Shown here: positions 1 to 8,383 of the stretch, piece after piece
Numbering within the stretch: position 1 is the first letter of the stretch
Layout: each line of letters starts with the position of its first letter
DNA from: Anaerolineaceae bacterium
GTDB taxonomy: Bacteria; Chloroflexota; Anaerolineae; Aggregatilineales; Phototrophicaceae
Assembly (NCBI GenBank): GCA_002702065.1
Contig: NZXX01000004.1
Location: forward strand, 62,001 to 126,000
DNA: 64,000 nt
Direction: 5' to 3'
Made by a program: the position numbers and the translations under genes
Notes under the pieces: model-generated
Seen by the model: only the letters and a program-made list of their open reading frames with translations
Told to the model about the DNA's origin: nothing
Databases searched by the model: none

Positions 1-11
1 AGCTGGACGAC

Positions 12-1193
12 ATGACGGCGGCCCTGAGCCAGGCGTGGGATCAACTCGTGCCGTTTCTGAACGAAGTGCCCCAGCCAGGCGATGCGTCGCACGAAATCCT
101 GCCGTTTCTGGAAGCCACACTCGTCGCCACCGATACCCATGTAGCCCTGGTTTATCTGCTGGAACAGGATGAGTGGCTGGTTGCACCATCCCACCTCAGT
201 CTTTCCCACACAGCCCGGCAGCATTTCAAGGACAGCTTTCTACAAACCCAGCGTAAAGATTATTATCTGGTAGATGTACCAGAACGCAAAGAAATCTGGA
301 TGTTTATTACCCTGGTCACAGAGCAAAGCCACGCCGGGATGATCGGCATTGGCCTACCCAAAGGCACACGCGAGTTTAGCGCGCTCGATGTTCGCATCCT
401 CAAGCGCATGAGCGAACGTGTCGCCAGCCAGTTACTGGCGGCCCAGCTTGCCCATGTCCGCGAGCGTGAAGCCCGGCTGCAACACGAGCTGGAAATTGCC
501 GGGGCGATTCAGCGTTCGATTCAACCTGTCGACAAACCGGTTGTGCCGGGCATGCAAATGAGCGCGATCTGGCAGCCTGCCCGACGTGTGGGCGGTGACG
601 CGTGGGGCTGGGTACAACAGCCCTGTGGCAAATTGTGCTGGTTTTTGCTGGATGTTTCCGGCAAGGGGTTGTCGGCAGCATTGGCCGCTGTCTCCTTGCA
701 CACCGCCATTCATATGGCCCTACGCCTCGATATGCCCCCGGTGAAAGCCCTGCAAACGATCAATGAGGAGTTCTACAATACCCTGACCAAAACCCGGTTG
801 TTTGCGACGGTCGTTGTGGTCGCGCTCGACCCGGAAACCCTGATGATTGAGCAGGCGAACGCCGGTCATCTGCCTACATTGATTCGGCAGGCAAATAGCT
901 GGATTCGACTTGAAGCAACCGAGCCGCCGCTTGGGGTGCTGCCGGATATTAAACCCGAAGCCCAGCACCTCCAACTCAATCAAGATGACCTTATCCTGTG
1001 CTACAGCGACGGATATACCGAGATCACCACTGCCGATGGTCTGTGGGATGTAACCGGCCTGATGAACGCCATTCCTTCGGACCTGATCAATCCCGAAGCG
1101 GTGGCAGATCGCATCAACGCGGCTGCCGATTCCGTTCGGCTCAGCCAGGAAATCCATGACGATCAGACCGCTATTGTGGTCAGCATGAGGTGA
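12..1193 (+). CDS. SpoIIE-type PP2C serine phosphatase with GAF-like domain (RsbU-like)
   Basis: Predicted to dephosphorylate a STAS-domain anti-sigma antagonist in a partner-switching pathway. Residues about 25-145 look like a GAF sensor domain, 145-165 form a charged helix, and 185-393 are the PP2C/SpoIIE catalytic domain. Metal-binding motifs are visible: GGD at 194-196, DVSGKG at 214-219 and CYSDGYTE near the C-terminus. The ATG at 12 has no ribosome binding site, and the frame stays open to the window edge, so the real protein probably starts further upstream and the N-terminus here may be incomplete. The RsbW-like kinase follows after 9 bp and a CheY-like receiver after that, so the three form one operon. 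The domain call is firm; the stress or lifestyle signal is unknown. Confidence 0.85.
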   Translation: MTAALSQAWDQLVPFLNEVPQPGDASHEILPFLEATLVATDTHVALVYLLEQDEWLVAPSHLSLSHTARQHFKDSFLQTQRKDYYLVDVPERKEIWMFITLVTEQSHAGMIGIGLPKGTREFSALDVRILKRMSERVASQLLAAQLAHVREREARLQHELEIAGAIQRSIQPVDKPVVPGMQMSAIWQPARRVGGDAWGWVQQPCGKLCWFLLDVSGKGLSAALAAVSLHTAIHMALRLDMPPVKALQTINEEFYNTLTKTRLFATVVVVALDPETLMIEQANAGHLPTLIRQANSWIRLEATEPPLGVLPDIKPEAQHLQLNQDDLILCYSDGYTEITTADGLWDVTGLMNAIPSDLINPEAVADRINAAADSVRLSQEIHDDQTAIVVSMR

Positions 1194-1202
1194 AGCAGCC
1201 TG

Positions 1203-1625
1203 ATGATGAAACGTACTCTGCCTGCCACGTTTGAGGCCATCTCCCATTTCACAGCCGAGCTGGAATCGTGGGTGAACGCCCTTGCCCCCCAACAGAGCAC
1301 ACCCATCGCACTGGCGGCGCAGGAACTCATGACCAATATCGTGCGGCATGCCTATGCAGGCCAGCATGGCGACATTCACTTTGAACTGCAAGACAAACAG
1401 GGGCAGTTAATCATGATCATCCGCGACCATGCCCCAAATCGTTATATCCCCCCTGCCACTATCGAACTGCCCGACCCGCTTGAAATTCCGGTCGGCGGTT
1501 GGGGCATGTACCTGATCTATGAACTGATGGATCAGGTGGAGTACGAAGCCTTACCCGGCGTCAACCAGTGGCAGTTAACGAAATACTATGGAGGTTCACA
1601 TGACCACAATTCTGGTGGTAGATGA
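1203..1625 (+). CDS. RsbW/SpoIIAB-type anti-sigma serine kinase
   Basis: A 140-residue GHKL ATPase. Members of this family phosphorylate the conserved Ser of STAS antagonists and, when free, hold a sigma factor or another target. The N box reads ELMTNIVRHAY (41-51), the G1 box includes DHAP (75-78), and the G2 box is GGWGMYLI (98-105). It starts 9 bp after the SpoIIE phosphatase gene and its 3' end overlaps the next gene by 26 bp, which implies coupled expression. The start may be either of two adjacent ATG codons (1203 or 1206). No sigma factor gene lies in the window, so the target is not known. HATPase_c_2 family assignment is solid. Confidence 0.85.
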   Translation: MMKRTLPATFEAISHFTAELESWVNALAPQQSTPIALAAQELMTNIVRHAYAGQHGDIHFELQDKQGQLIMIIRDHAPNRYIPPATIELPDPLEIPVGGWGMYLIYELMDQVEYEALPGVNQWQLTKYYGGSHDHNSGGR

Positions 1626-1962
1626 TGAAAGTGTTACCCGGCGCATCGTATCCCACACCTTGAAGCCCATAGATATCCAGGTGGATGGGGCGGGTGATGC
1701 GACTGAAGCCATGGATCTGGCCCGAACGCAGGAATATGCGATGGCACTCGTCGACATTAACCTGCCGGATATGGATGGCTTCGCCCTGACACGCCAGCTA
1801 AAAGCCCTGCCGCAGATGGCGGATAAGCCGGTGGTCATTTTTACCGCCCGCAATCATCGGGAGGATGCAATGCTGGCCCATGCATGCGGCGCGGTTGACC
1901 TGCTCTACAAACCATTCAGCACGCAGGAACTGCGCGATCTGGTGATAAAATACACGTCGTGA
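1600..1962 (+). CDS. Single-domain CheY-like response regulator
   Basis: A 120-residue stand-alone receiver domain. Acidic pocket residues DD at 8-9, phosphoacceptor D52 (in VDINLPDMDG), T82 and K104 (YKPF) are all present. An in-frame ATG at 1588 exists, but the GGAGG at 1590-1594 sits at good distance from the ATG at 1600, so I take 1600. The gene overlaps the kinase gene upstream by 26 bp. With no output domain it probably acts by protein contact, perhaps on the SpoIIE phosphatase or the kinase next to it. The cognate histidine kinase is not identifiable here; the kinase at 61417 is a possibility only. Confidence 0.85.
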   Translation: MTTILVVDDESVTRRIVSHTLKPIDIQVDGAGDATEAMDLARTQEYAMALVDINLPDMDGFALTRQLKALPQMADKPVVIFTARNHREDAMLAHACGAVDLLYKPFSTQELRDLVIKYTS

Positions 1963-1989
1963 CATTTATGTCTGCGGTTGCCAGCGGCG

Positions 1990-2325
1990 CTATTTTACTG
2001 CGGCGAGCGCGTCCTGTTCGTCTTCGTAGATTTTGAAGACTTTGTCCAGTCGGGTCAGTTCAATGACGACCGTCACGGCAGGTTGCAACTGACACAGGTA
2101 CAGGTCACCGTCAAAACTTCGGCAGCGTTTCAGGCCCGTCACCAAAGCGGCCAGACCTGCCGAATCCACAAAGCTGGTGCCGCCCATGTTTACGATGATG
2201 TCAGGCGAATCCGCCGTGACATGTGCATCAATCCATTTGGCAAAATTCGGGGCCTCGTTGGCATCAAACCGCCCGATTGGATAAACGATACGCAGTCCTC
2301 TGGAAATTCGTTCTTTAATTTCCAC
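1990..2325 (-). CDS. STAS-domain anti-sigma factor antagonist (RsbV/SpoIIAA-like)
   Basis: A 111-residue STAS domain, the usual length for SpoIIAA/RsbV. The phosphorylation site is in the motif DSAG at 54-57, making S55 the expected target of the RsbW-like kinase at 1203 and substrate of the phosphatase at 12. The start is GTG, chosen because a GGAGAT ribosome binding site lies about 8 bp upstream. It is transcribed towards the phosphatase/kinase operon and converges on it, with only 27 bp between the stop codons. Together the four proteins form a full partner-switching circuit without a visible sigma factor. Confidence 0.85.
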   Translation of the reverse strand: MEIKERISRGLRIVYPIGRFDANEAPNFAKWIDAHVTADSPDIIVNMGGTSFVDSAGLAALVTGLKRCRSFDGDLYLCQLQPAVTVVIELTRLDKVFKIYEDEQDALAAVK

Positions 2326-2508
2326 AAGCTATCTCCATTATGGCTATCGTTGATATGCTCAAACACACGCTTTCTTGTCGGAAATTTAAGTAGAGTACCT
2401 TCTTCGAACCACAACCTGCTGTAAAGACCAGACCAGCCACAGTCGAAGCCGGGCAAACTGCAAAACAGCCGCCCGGACTGTCGACGCTGGATACGGACTA
2501 ATCAGATA

Positions 2509-3618
2509 CTACAATTTTGCCGCCACATCAGCCAGCACAATTTCGCGCCCTTCCTCTGCGGACAAATAACACGCCTCGACGATCTGAGCACGGCGCAGCC
2601 CTTCACGCCCGACATGCTCGGCCCAATCGCCGTTTCGTATCACGTCCAGAAATTCGCGGACGACAGCGGCGTGGCCTTCACCCCGATACACCTGGGGGCG
2701 AATCTCTGAGGGGACGCCGCCGGTATCCGTATAAATGCGCAGCGTGTCTTCCCAACCATAGCGCTTGACATCGATTTCGGCGCCGCCTTCGGTGCCAAAC
2801 AATGAAATGCCAAAGTCGTCGCCATATTTGCCGTAAACCGCCCAGCTTGCTTCCAGCAGCAGCGTCACGCCATTCGACAGCCGGATAAACGCCGTCGCCA
2901 GATCTTCCACTTCAAAGACGCTGCCAGCGACCTGGTCACCACGACTGCCGCGCCCACGAGAACCAAGCTCCGCATAAGTCGCACCACTGACCGCCACGAC
3001 CTCCGGCTCATCGAGCAGAAACAACGCCATATCCAGGATATGCACACCCAGGTCAATCAGCGGGCCACCACCGGCCATCTCGCGGGTGGTGAACCAGCCG
3101 CCCAGTTTGGGAATACCGCTGCGGCGCATCCAGGTGGCTTTGGCATGATACACGCGCCCCAGGCCATTCTGGTCAATGTACGATTTCAAGACCTGAACAT
3201 CACCCCGCCGCCGGTGGTTAAACACGACCTGAAGCACGCGCCCGTTGTCGATGGCGGCCTTGACCATAGCCTCGCCTTCTTCCGTTGAACGGGCAATCGG
3301 CTTTTCGCACAGCACATGCTTGCCGCTTTCCAGCGCCGCGATGGACACCGGGGCATGAAGAAAGGTCGGGGTTGCCACACTCACAATATCCAGGTCATCC
3401 CGTTCGACAAGTTCCCGAAAATCCGTATAGCGGTACTCGATACCATACGTATTGGCAACACGTTCCAACTGTTCCGCATAAGGATCAGCCGCCGCAACGA
3501 CCTGAACATTGCTCATGGTCTGATAGGCTTTGATGTGTGTTTCACCCGCCCAGCCGAGGCCGACCACACCGACGCGCAGGGGTTGATGAGAATTGGTTTC
3601 GCTCATTTGATGGCTCAT
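2509..3618 (-). CDS. Gfo/Idh/MocA family NAD(P)-dependent oxidoreductase
   Basis: About 369 residues. The Rossmann fold begins with VGVVGLGWAG (GxGxxG, around 16-25), and the family EKP motif occurs at 105-107 (CEKPIA). These enzymes oxidise or reduce sugars, inositols and related polyols; the exact substrate cannot be read from sequence. The frame stays open to 3726, but the residues before 3618 do not match the family, and the ATG at 3618 (or the one at 3606) begins just before the conserved fold. A TACAAT -10-like box lies upstream at 3650-3655 on this strand. A sugar ABC transporter is divergently arranged upstream, which suggests a shared carbohydrate pathway. Confidence 0.85.
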   Translation of the reverse strand: MSHQMSETNSHQPLRVGVVGLGWAGETHIKAYQTMSNVQVVAAADPYAEQLERVANTYGIEYRYTDFRELVERDDLDIVSVATPTFLHAPVSIAALESGKHVLCEKPIARSTEEGEAMVKAAIDNGRVLQVVFNHRRRGDVQVLKSYIDQNGLGRVYHAKATWMRRSGIPKLGGWFTTREMAGGGPLIDLGVHILDMALFLLDEPEVVAVSGATYAELGSRGRGSRGDQVAGSVFEVEDLATAFIRLSNGVTLLLEASWAVYGKYGDDFGISLFGTEGGAEIDVKRYGWEDTLRIYTDTGGVPSEIRPQVYRGEGHAAVVREFLDVIRNGDWAEHVGREGLRRAQIVEACYLSAEEGREIVLADVAAKL

Positions 3619-4191
3619 TTCTGATAAGACGAAGATCATAACGTTGGCGATTGTAGCAAAAAGCGGCAGTCGAGTGCAGACACAATCCGCTTGACAAGAC
3701 CAGTTGGCATACAGATCAACACCCATCGGGAAATCGCTGGCGCATATTTAACAAGCCACCCAATAATTTCAGTTATTTTCTACGAAAGTCACAGATTGAC
3801 TTGCAAAATGCAGCGATTGTGTACTATCTTATTGTATGTCCACGTGGGAAATGGCTCGAACAGATGAGCCATCCACGTCCATCGCAGAATTATCCACACT
3901 TCAGGACATTTCGGAACCACCGCAATTCTTGTGCTCTGGCGAGGATCATGATTTGTATTCCCGCCTGACAGAAGGGTTACACGCACCTTCTGCACCAGAC
4001 ACAAGCAGTTTTCGAGTTCGGTGATGCAAGCAACCACCGGGCGCGATCTGCCAATTTGACACCATCCAGTAGCAAAGGAGGAATGATTCCGGCAGAGAAT
4101 TGAGCAGTGGCATATTTTGGAAATTGCAGCCAACATGCCAGCTATCCAAACTAGTAACTTTACAAAAATTCTATTTAGGAGATTAATAGCA
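3619..4191 (+). other. Long intergenic region ahead of the sugar-transport genes
   Basis: About 570 bp with no convincing gene on either strand; short open frames here lack homology features and ribosome binding sites. It looks AT-richer than its surroundings. Weak promoter-like elements on the plus strand are TTGCAA at 3801-3806 and TATCTT at 3825-3830, 18 bp apart. A 7-bp inverted repeat, CAGAAGG at 3969-3975 with CCTTCTG at 3986-3992, has no T-run and is not a terminator. It probably holds the divergent promoters and operators for the oxidoreductase and transporter. I recognise no known riboswitch. Confidence 0.4.
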
Positions 4192-5598
4192 ATGTCAAGA
4201 AAATCGATGAGCCGGAGAGATTTCCTGCGGACTGCCGCTGGCACCAGTGTTGCCCTGACGGCTGCCGGATCACTGACCGCGTTGGCCCAGGATGCCACCC
4301 CAACCCCTCAAGACCTGCCAGAAGGCGTCGCCGGTACGCTGACGGTTATCCACCGTACCGAATATTTTGAAGAAGCTCAGACAATCTTCCGGGAAATCGT
4401 TCAGGATTTTGCGGACGCCAACGGTGCCGAACTCGACATCTCGACCGCCAACTCTGAAGCCTTCGGTGATTTTCTGGGCAAGATGCAGGCCGCCGTTGCC
4501 GCTGGCAACCCACCGGACTTCGCCTATCAATCCAATATCAGCAACGCCCAGATGCACCTGCTGGACCTGGTCGAGGACGTGACCGACGTCGTTGACGAGG
4601 CAGTCAGCCGCTATGGGGCGATCATGCAAGGCACCAACGCACCCGCGAATGGACAATTCGACGGGGTCTGGAAGGCAGTACCGTTTATCGCCAACACCAC
4701 CGGTTACTTTATCCGCGGCGACAAACTGGAAGAACTCGGCATTGACCCGGCCACTGACCTCGTTACGTGGGATCAGCGCCGCGATGCCGCCCTGGCCATG
4801 TCCGATACCGATGGCGAATTCTGGGGCTGGGGCCTGACACCCAACCAGAGTGGTGATGGCTACGGCTACCTGATGCTGGTCATCAACTCCTTTGGCGGCC
4901 ATTACACCGATGAAACCGGCACAATCGTCCAGTTCGACTCGCCGGAAACCCTGGCCGCGGTCGAATGGTTGACGGAACTCTACACCAGCGACACCTACGC
5001 CCCCGCGCTGCCACCCGGCATCCTGAGCTGGACGGACATCAGCAACAACGAAGTCTACCTGGCGGGTAACGCGGGTTACACGCACAATGCCTTCAGCGTG
5101 TACGCTCAGGCCAAGCGTGATGATAATCCGGTATTCCCCAACACCTTGCTGCTGCGCGCGCCGCAGGGGCCGTCCGGCATGAACCATGACGGTGGCGGTA
5201 TCGGTGGCTGGATCAACATCTTTAAGGGCGCAGCCAACGCAGACCTCGCCAAAGAACTGACACTGTCCCTGCTGGACCCGGCCAACTTCAACCGGATGTC
5301 GTCGGTGGCCGGTGGTCTGTTCATGCCTGCTTATGAAGACCTCTGGACAGATGAACTGATTTCGGCTGATCCGAACTTTGCCATTATCAAGGAACAGGTC
5401 AGCGTGGAAGATCCGTGGATCGGTCACTCATGGCCTGCGGAGCCGAATGCGGCCATCGCGGCCATTCAGGCGGCATCGGTTCCCAACCAGATGATGGCCA
5501 ACATCACGGCTGGTCGTATGACCCCTGCCGAAGCCGTCACAGACGCACATAACCAGATTGTAGAAATCTTTGAAGAAGGCGGGATCATGCAGCCGTAA
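4192..5598 (+). CDS. Tat-exported ABC transporter sugar-binding protein
   Basis: A 468-residue extracellular solute-binding protein, type 1 family (MalE/UgpB-like). The N-terminus has a twin-arginine signal, SRRDFLRTAAG (7-17), followed by a hydrophobic stretch ending near ALAQ at 30-33; no lipobox cysteine is seen. The start at 4192 is supported by AGGAG at 4177-4181; an upstream ATG at 4117 would bury the signal peptide. It is followed by a 12-bp stem-loop and then the fused permease gene, the usual order for binding-protein-dependent sugar uptake. The sugar is not known. Tat export implies folding in the cytoplasm before translocation. Confidence 0.88.
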   Translation: MSRKSMSRRDFLRTAAGTSVALTAAGSLTALAQDATPTPQDLPEGVAGTLTVIHRTEYFEEAQTIFREIVQDFADANGAELDISTANSEAFGDFLGKMQAAVAAGNPPDFAYQSNISNAQMHLLDLVEDVTDVVDEAVSRYGAIMQGTNAPANGQFDGVWKAVPFIANTTGYFIRGDKLEELGIDPATDLVTWDQRRDAALAMSDTDGEFWGWGLTPNQSGDGYGYLMLVINSFGGHYTDETGTIVQFDSPETLAAVEWLTELYTSDTYAPALPPGILSWTDISNNEVYLAGNAGYTHNAFSVYAQAKRDDNPVFPNTLLLRAPQGPSGMNHDGGGIGGWINIFKGAANADLAKELTLSLLDPANFNRMSSVAGGLFMPAYEDLWTDELISADPNFAIIKEQVSVEDPWIGHSWPAEPNAAIAAIQAASVPNQMMANITAGRMTPAEAVTDAHNQIVEIFEEGGIMQP

Positions 5599-5614
5599 TT
5601 CAGGCTGCTGCCAT

Positions 5615-5642
5615 CGAGAGGGTAACTACGGTTGCCCTCTCG
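5615..5642 (+). other. Intercistronic stem-loop between binding protein and permease genes
   Basis: CGAGAGGGTAAC at 5615-5626 pairs with GTTGCCCTCTCG at 5631-5642 (12 bp, one G-U pair) around a TACG tetraloop. No T-run follows, so it is not a classical terminator. Such hairpins behind binding-protein genes of other bacteria protect the upstream mRNA and raise binding-protein levels over permease; that role is inferred here. Confidence 0.6.
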
Positions 5643-5731
5643 GTCACTGTTGATTGTCCGCCTCGGAACGATTATCCAGGCTGAGACAAGGTTTTGAATA
5701 TTATCGTTTTTGAGTTTGAAAGAGTTCGTTT

Positions 5732-7693
5732 ATGGATAATCCTGCGCGGCTAAGGTCAGGGGCGCTGGCCCCACCGACAATCAATCGTTCCCGACGAATG
5801 GAACGTATCCTGGGGCGAGACTGGAAAGTCGCGCTGCCGTTTGTCCTGCCGATGATCCTCATCATGGTCGGGTTGATTTTGTACCCATTCATCAATGCCA
5901 TCATCCTGAGCACCACATCACTGAATTTCATCACGGGCGAAACCGTCAATGTTGGTTTCAGAAATTACGAACGCCTGCTGACAAACAGCGACTATCTGCT
6001 GTCGATGCAGAACACCATCCAATTCACCATCTGGTCGCTGACGGTCAAGTTTATTACCGGGCTGACCATTGCGCTCATCCTCAACAGCCGTCTGCCGTTT
6101 CGTAACGTCATGACCGGCGTCATGCTGCTGCCGTGGATCGTCCCCGAAATCGTAACGGCGCTGGCCTGGAAAAGTATTTACGACCCCATCTTTGGCGGTC
6201 TGAATCCCATTCTGCAAGGCATCGGCATCATTCAGCAGCCACTCGGCTGGTTATCGGACCCCAATATGGCAATGCCGAGCGTGATTGCAGTCAATGTCTG
6301 GAAAGGCATCCCCTTTTATACGATGCTGCTGCTGGCCGGGCTGAAGGCTATCGACCCGGAGCTGCTGGAAGCTGCCGAAGTCGACGGGGCCAACGTCGTC
6401 AAGCGGTTCCGTCATATCACGCTGCCGGGCATGCGCTTTGTGATTCTGATCACCCTGCTGCTGTCGTTCATCTCTACCTTTAACTCATTTGGCCTCATCT
6501 TCCTGATGACTGGCGGCGGCCCCGGCGGAGCCACCCGCGTCTACTCCATCCTCGCCTGGGAGAAAGGCATTCGCTCGCTGCAATTTGGGCCGGGTGTCGC
6601 CATTGCCTTCAGTGTCGCCCCGTTAATGGCGGTGCTGATCTGGCTGCTGGCACGGTTCATGCGGGCGGATGACAGCCGTGCGACGCAGTACCGAAAAGCG
6701 AATGCAGTTGACCAAATCATGGGGGTATTCGGGCGCATACTGGGTATGGCACTCGATCTGGTCTTCCTGCCGATTGAGCTGATCGTGCTGGGGCTGGGCA
6801 AGTTATCCAAAGTGCTGGCAACCGTGGTGCAATCCGGGGATGATGCACCTGTTTTCAAGAAATCTGACCAGGAGCGCATGAGTCTTGTACTCCGCCTCCT
6901 GGTGCTTATCCCTATTATGTTGTTCGTCCTGTTCCCGTTCTATTGGGTGGTCATTACATCATTCAAGACGACGCCCCAAATCTTTGAGCGATCGTCCATC
7001 TTCTGGCCAGAACCGTGGACGATGGAACAATACCGGACTCTGATCGAGAACACACCCTTCCTGACGTGGTTCCGCAACACCCTGATTGTGGCGATCACCA
7101 GCACAGTCATTTCGGTTGCGCTGGCGGCTCTGTCGGCTTACGCGCTGTCGCGCCTCAAGTTCCTGGGCGCGGGGCTGCTCACGGCCTTTTTGTTGATCAC
7201 GTATCTGCTGCCTGGGTCGATGCTGTTTATCCCGCTGTACCAGACACTGACCGACCTGGGGCTGATCAACACCTATGGGGCGCTGATTGCGACCTATCCG
7301 ACATTCCTGCTGCCGTTCGCCACGTGGGTGATGATGGGTTACTTCCGCTCGATCCCCGTTGATCTCGAGGAAGCGGCCATGATCGATGGCTCCACGCGTC
7401 TGGGTGCTTTCTGGCGCATCACGCTGCCGCTGGCGCTGCCCGGTTTGCTGGCTGTCACACTGATCGCGTTCACCAATGCCTGGAATGAATTCCTCTTCGC
7501 CTTCGTCTTTATCACCAGCGAGTCGCTGCGTACCCTGCCGGTCGGCCTGCAATCACTGGTGGTCGGCGATATTCTGCCCTGGGGCCAGCTGATGTCGGCA
7601 TCGCTGCTGATGGCGATCCCGGTTGTCGTCCTTTATATCTATGCGCAGCGCTATCTGGTTGAAGGCCTCACCATTGGCGGTGTGAAGGGTTAA
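5732..7693 (+). CDS. Fused MalF-MalG-type ABC sugar transporter permease
   Basis: A 653-residue protein containing two complete permease halves that are normally separate subunits. The first half (about 30-312) is MalF/UgpA-like with its EAA loop at 213-233 (EAAEVDGANV, HITLPG). The second (about 385-653) is MalG/UgpE-like with its EAA loop at 547-571 (EEAAMIDGST, RITLP). A linker at about 313-384 holds an extra hydrophobic segment (335-358), which could set the topology so that both EAA loops face the cytoplasm. The reading frame is continuous with no sign of a frameshift. The binding protein lies upstream. No ABC ATPase gene is in the window, so a shared MsmK-like ATPase encoded elsewhere is likely. 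Confidence 0.88.
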   Translation: MDNPARLRSGALAPPTINRSRRMERILGRDWKVALPFVLPMILIMVGLILYPFINAIILSTTSLNFITGETVNVGFRNYERLLTNSDYLLSMQNTIQFTIWSLTVKFITGLTIALILNSRLPFRNVMTGVMLLPWIVPEIVTALAWKSIYDPIFGGLNPILQGIGIIQQPLGWLSDPNMAMPSVIAVNVWKGIPFYTMLLLAGLKAIDPELLEAAEVDGANVVKRFRHITLPGMRFVILITLLLSFISTFNSFGLIFLMTGGGPGGATRVYSILAWEKGIRSLQFGPGVAIAFSVAPLMAVLIWLLARFMRADDSRATQYRKANAVDQIMGVFGRILGMALDLVFLPIELIVLGLGKLSKVLATVVQSGDDAPVFKKSDQERMSLVLRLLVLIPIMLFVLFPFYWVVITSFKTTPQIFERSSIFWPEPWTMEQYRTLIENTPFLTWFRNTLIVAITSTVISVALAALSAYALSRLKFLGAGLLTAFLLITYLLPGSMLFIPLYQTLTDLGLINTYGALIATYPTFLLPFATWVMMGYFRSIPVDLEEAAMIDGSTRLGAFWRITLPLALPGLLAVTLIAFTNAWNEFLFAFVFITSESLRTLPVGLQSLVVGDILPWGQLMSASLLMAIPVVVLYIYAQRYLVEGLTIGGVKG

Positions 7694-7721
7694 GGGACTC
7701 GTTCTCGTATACACCAGAATC

Positions 7722-7756
7722 AAAGAGGATCAGGCCTGACCTGGTCCTCTTTTTCT
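7722..7756 (+). terminator. Rho-independent terminator after the sugar permease gene
   Basis: AAAGAGGATCAGG at 7722-7734 pairs with CCTGGTCCTCTTT at 7740-7752 (one G-U pair) with a short loop, followed by TTCTC. Its arms are nearly the same as those of the terminator at 9355-9388. Confidence 0.85.
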
Positions 7757-7884
7757 CAGCCTGTAACGCCCGGATCACACGAACTGACTACCGAAAATTG
7801 AGGCTTATGGTCCGTGAGTCGTTTATGCGAGTTTGCCATAGCAATGTCCCTGGAATATTGCTAGAGTAAACGGAGCAGCATTTT

Positions 7885-8307
7885 GTGTCGGGAGAATTGC
7901 CGTTGCCATTGACCGCCCATAAGCAGGTTCGACTTGCGCGCCGCCTGCTCGATCAAAGCTACGATACACCGATCACGATTGAGGATTTGAGCCGCGAGGT
8001 CGCGCTTTCGCCCTATCACCTGATCCGCACGTTTAAGGATGCCTACCACCAGACGCCCCATCAGTACCTGGTTGGGCGGCGCATTGCCCGGGCCAAGGAA
8101 CTCTTGCGCAACTCTGATCTCAGCGTCACCGAGATATGTGTGGCGGTCGGCTTCGAAAGCCTCGGCTCATTCAGCACCTTGTTTCGCAACGTAGCTGGCC
8201 TATCCCCCAGCGCCTATCGCAATAACAGCCAACCTGCCACCAACAAGGCCTACATCCCGCTCTGTGTCTGTTTACTCCACGGTATTGAAGACCAGCCCGA
8301 TCTCTAA
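7885..8307 (+). CDS. AraC-family DNA-binding protein (HTH domain only)
   Basis: A 140-residue protein made up almost entirely of the AraC/XylS DNA-binding domain. Two helix-turn-helix units are visible at about 32-51 and 80-101, and the family signature (ITEICVAVGF-like, then SFSTLFRNVAGLSPSAYR) is present. No ligand-binding domain is attached, so it either senses nothing directly or works with a partner. The start is GTG at 7885 with GGAG at 7872-7875. It follows the sugar transporter genes after a terminator and may regulate them or the VOC gene downstream; neither is shown by sequence. Confidence 0.85.
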   Translation: MSGELPLPLTAHKQVRLARRLLDQSYDTPITIEDLSREVALSPYHLIRTFKDAYHQTPHQYLVGRRIARAKELLRNSDLSVTEICVAVGFESLGSFSTLFRNVAGLSPSAYRNNSQPATNKAYIPLCVCLLHGIEDQPDL

Positions 8308-8333
8308 AAGAGAGCAATTTTCGAGAAGTCGAC

Positions 8334-8351
8334 ATAGCACATATGTGTTAT
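8334..8351. promoter_or_regulatory. Candidate operator palindrome upstream of the VOC gene
   Basis: ATAGCACATATGTGTTAT is an 18-bp near-perfect palindrome (one mismatched pair) centred between 8342 and 8343. It overlaps a TATGAT -10-like hexamer at 8349-8354 and lies 33 bp before the VOC start codon, a position typical for repression. The matching -35 box is poor. The AraC-type protein ends just upstream, but AraC sites are usually direct repeats, so the binding protein is unknown. Confidence 0.4.
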
Positions 8352-8383
8352 GATTCCGGCGTATACCAGGGAGGCAAATCCTC

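Noticed and set aside
1978..2424. 148-codon plus-strand frame over the STAS gene
   Set aside because: The minus-strand STAS frame has the DSAG motif and an RBS; the plus-strand frame has neither.
3836..4024. 62-codon frame ahead of the binding-protein gene
   Set aside because: No RBS or recognisable protein features, and it crosses a 7-bp inverted repeat in a probable regulatory region.
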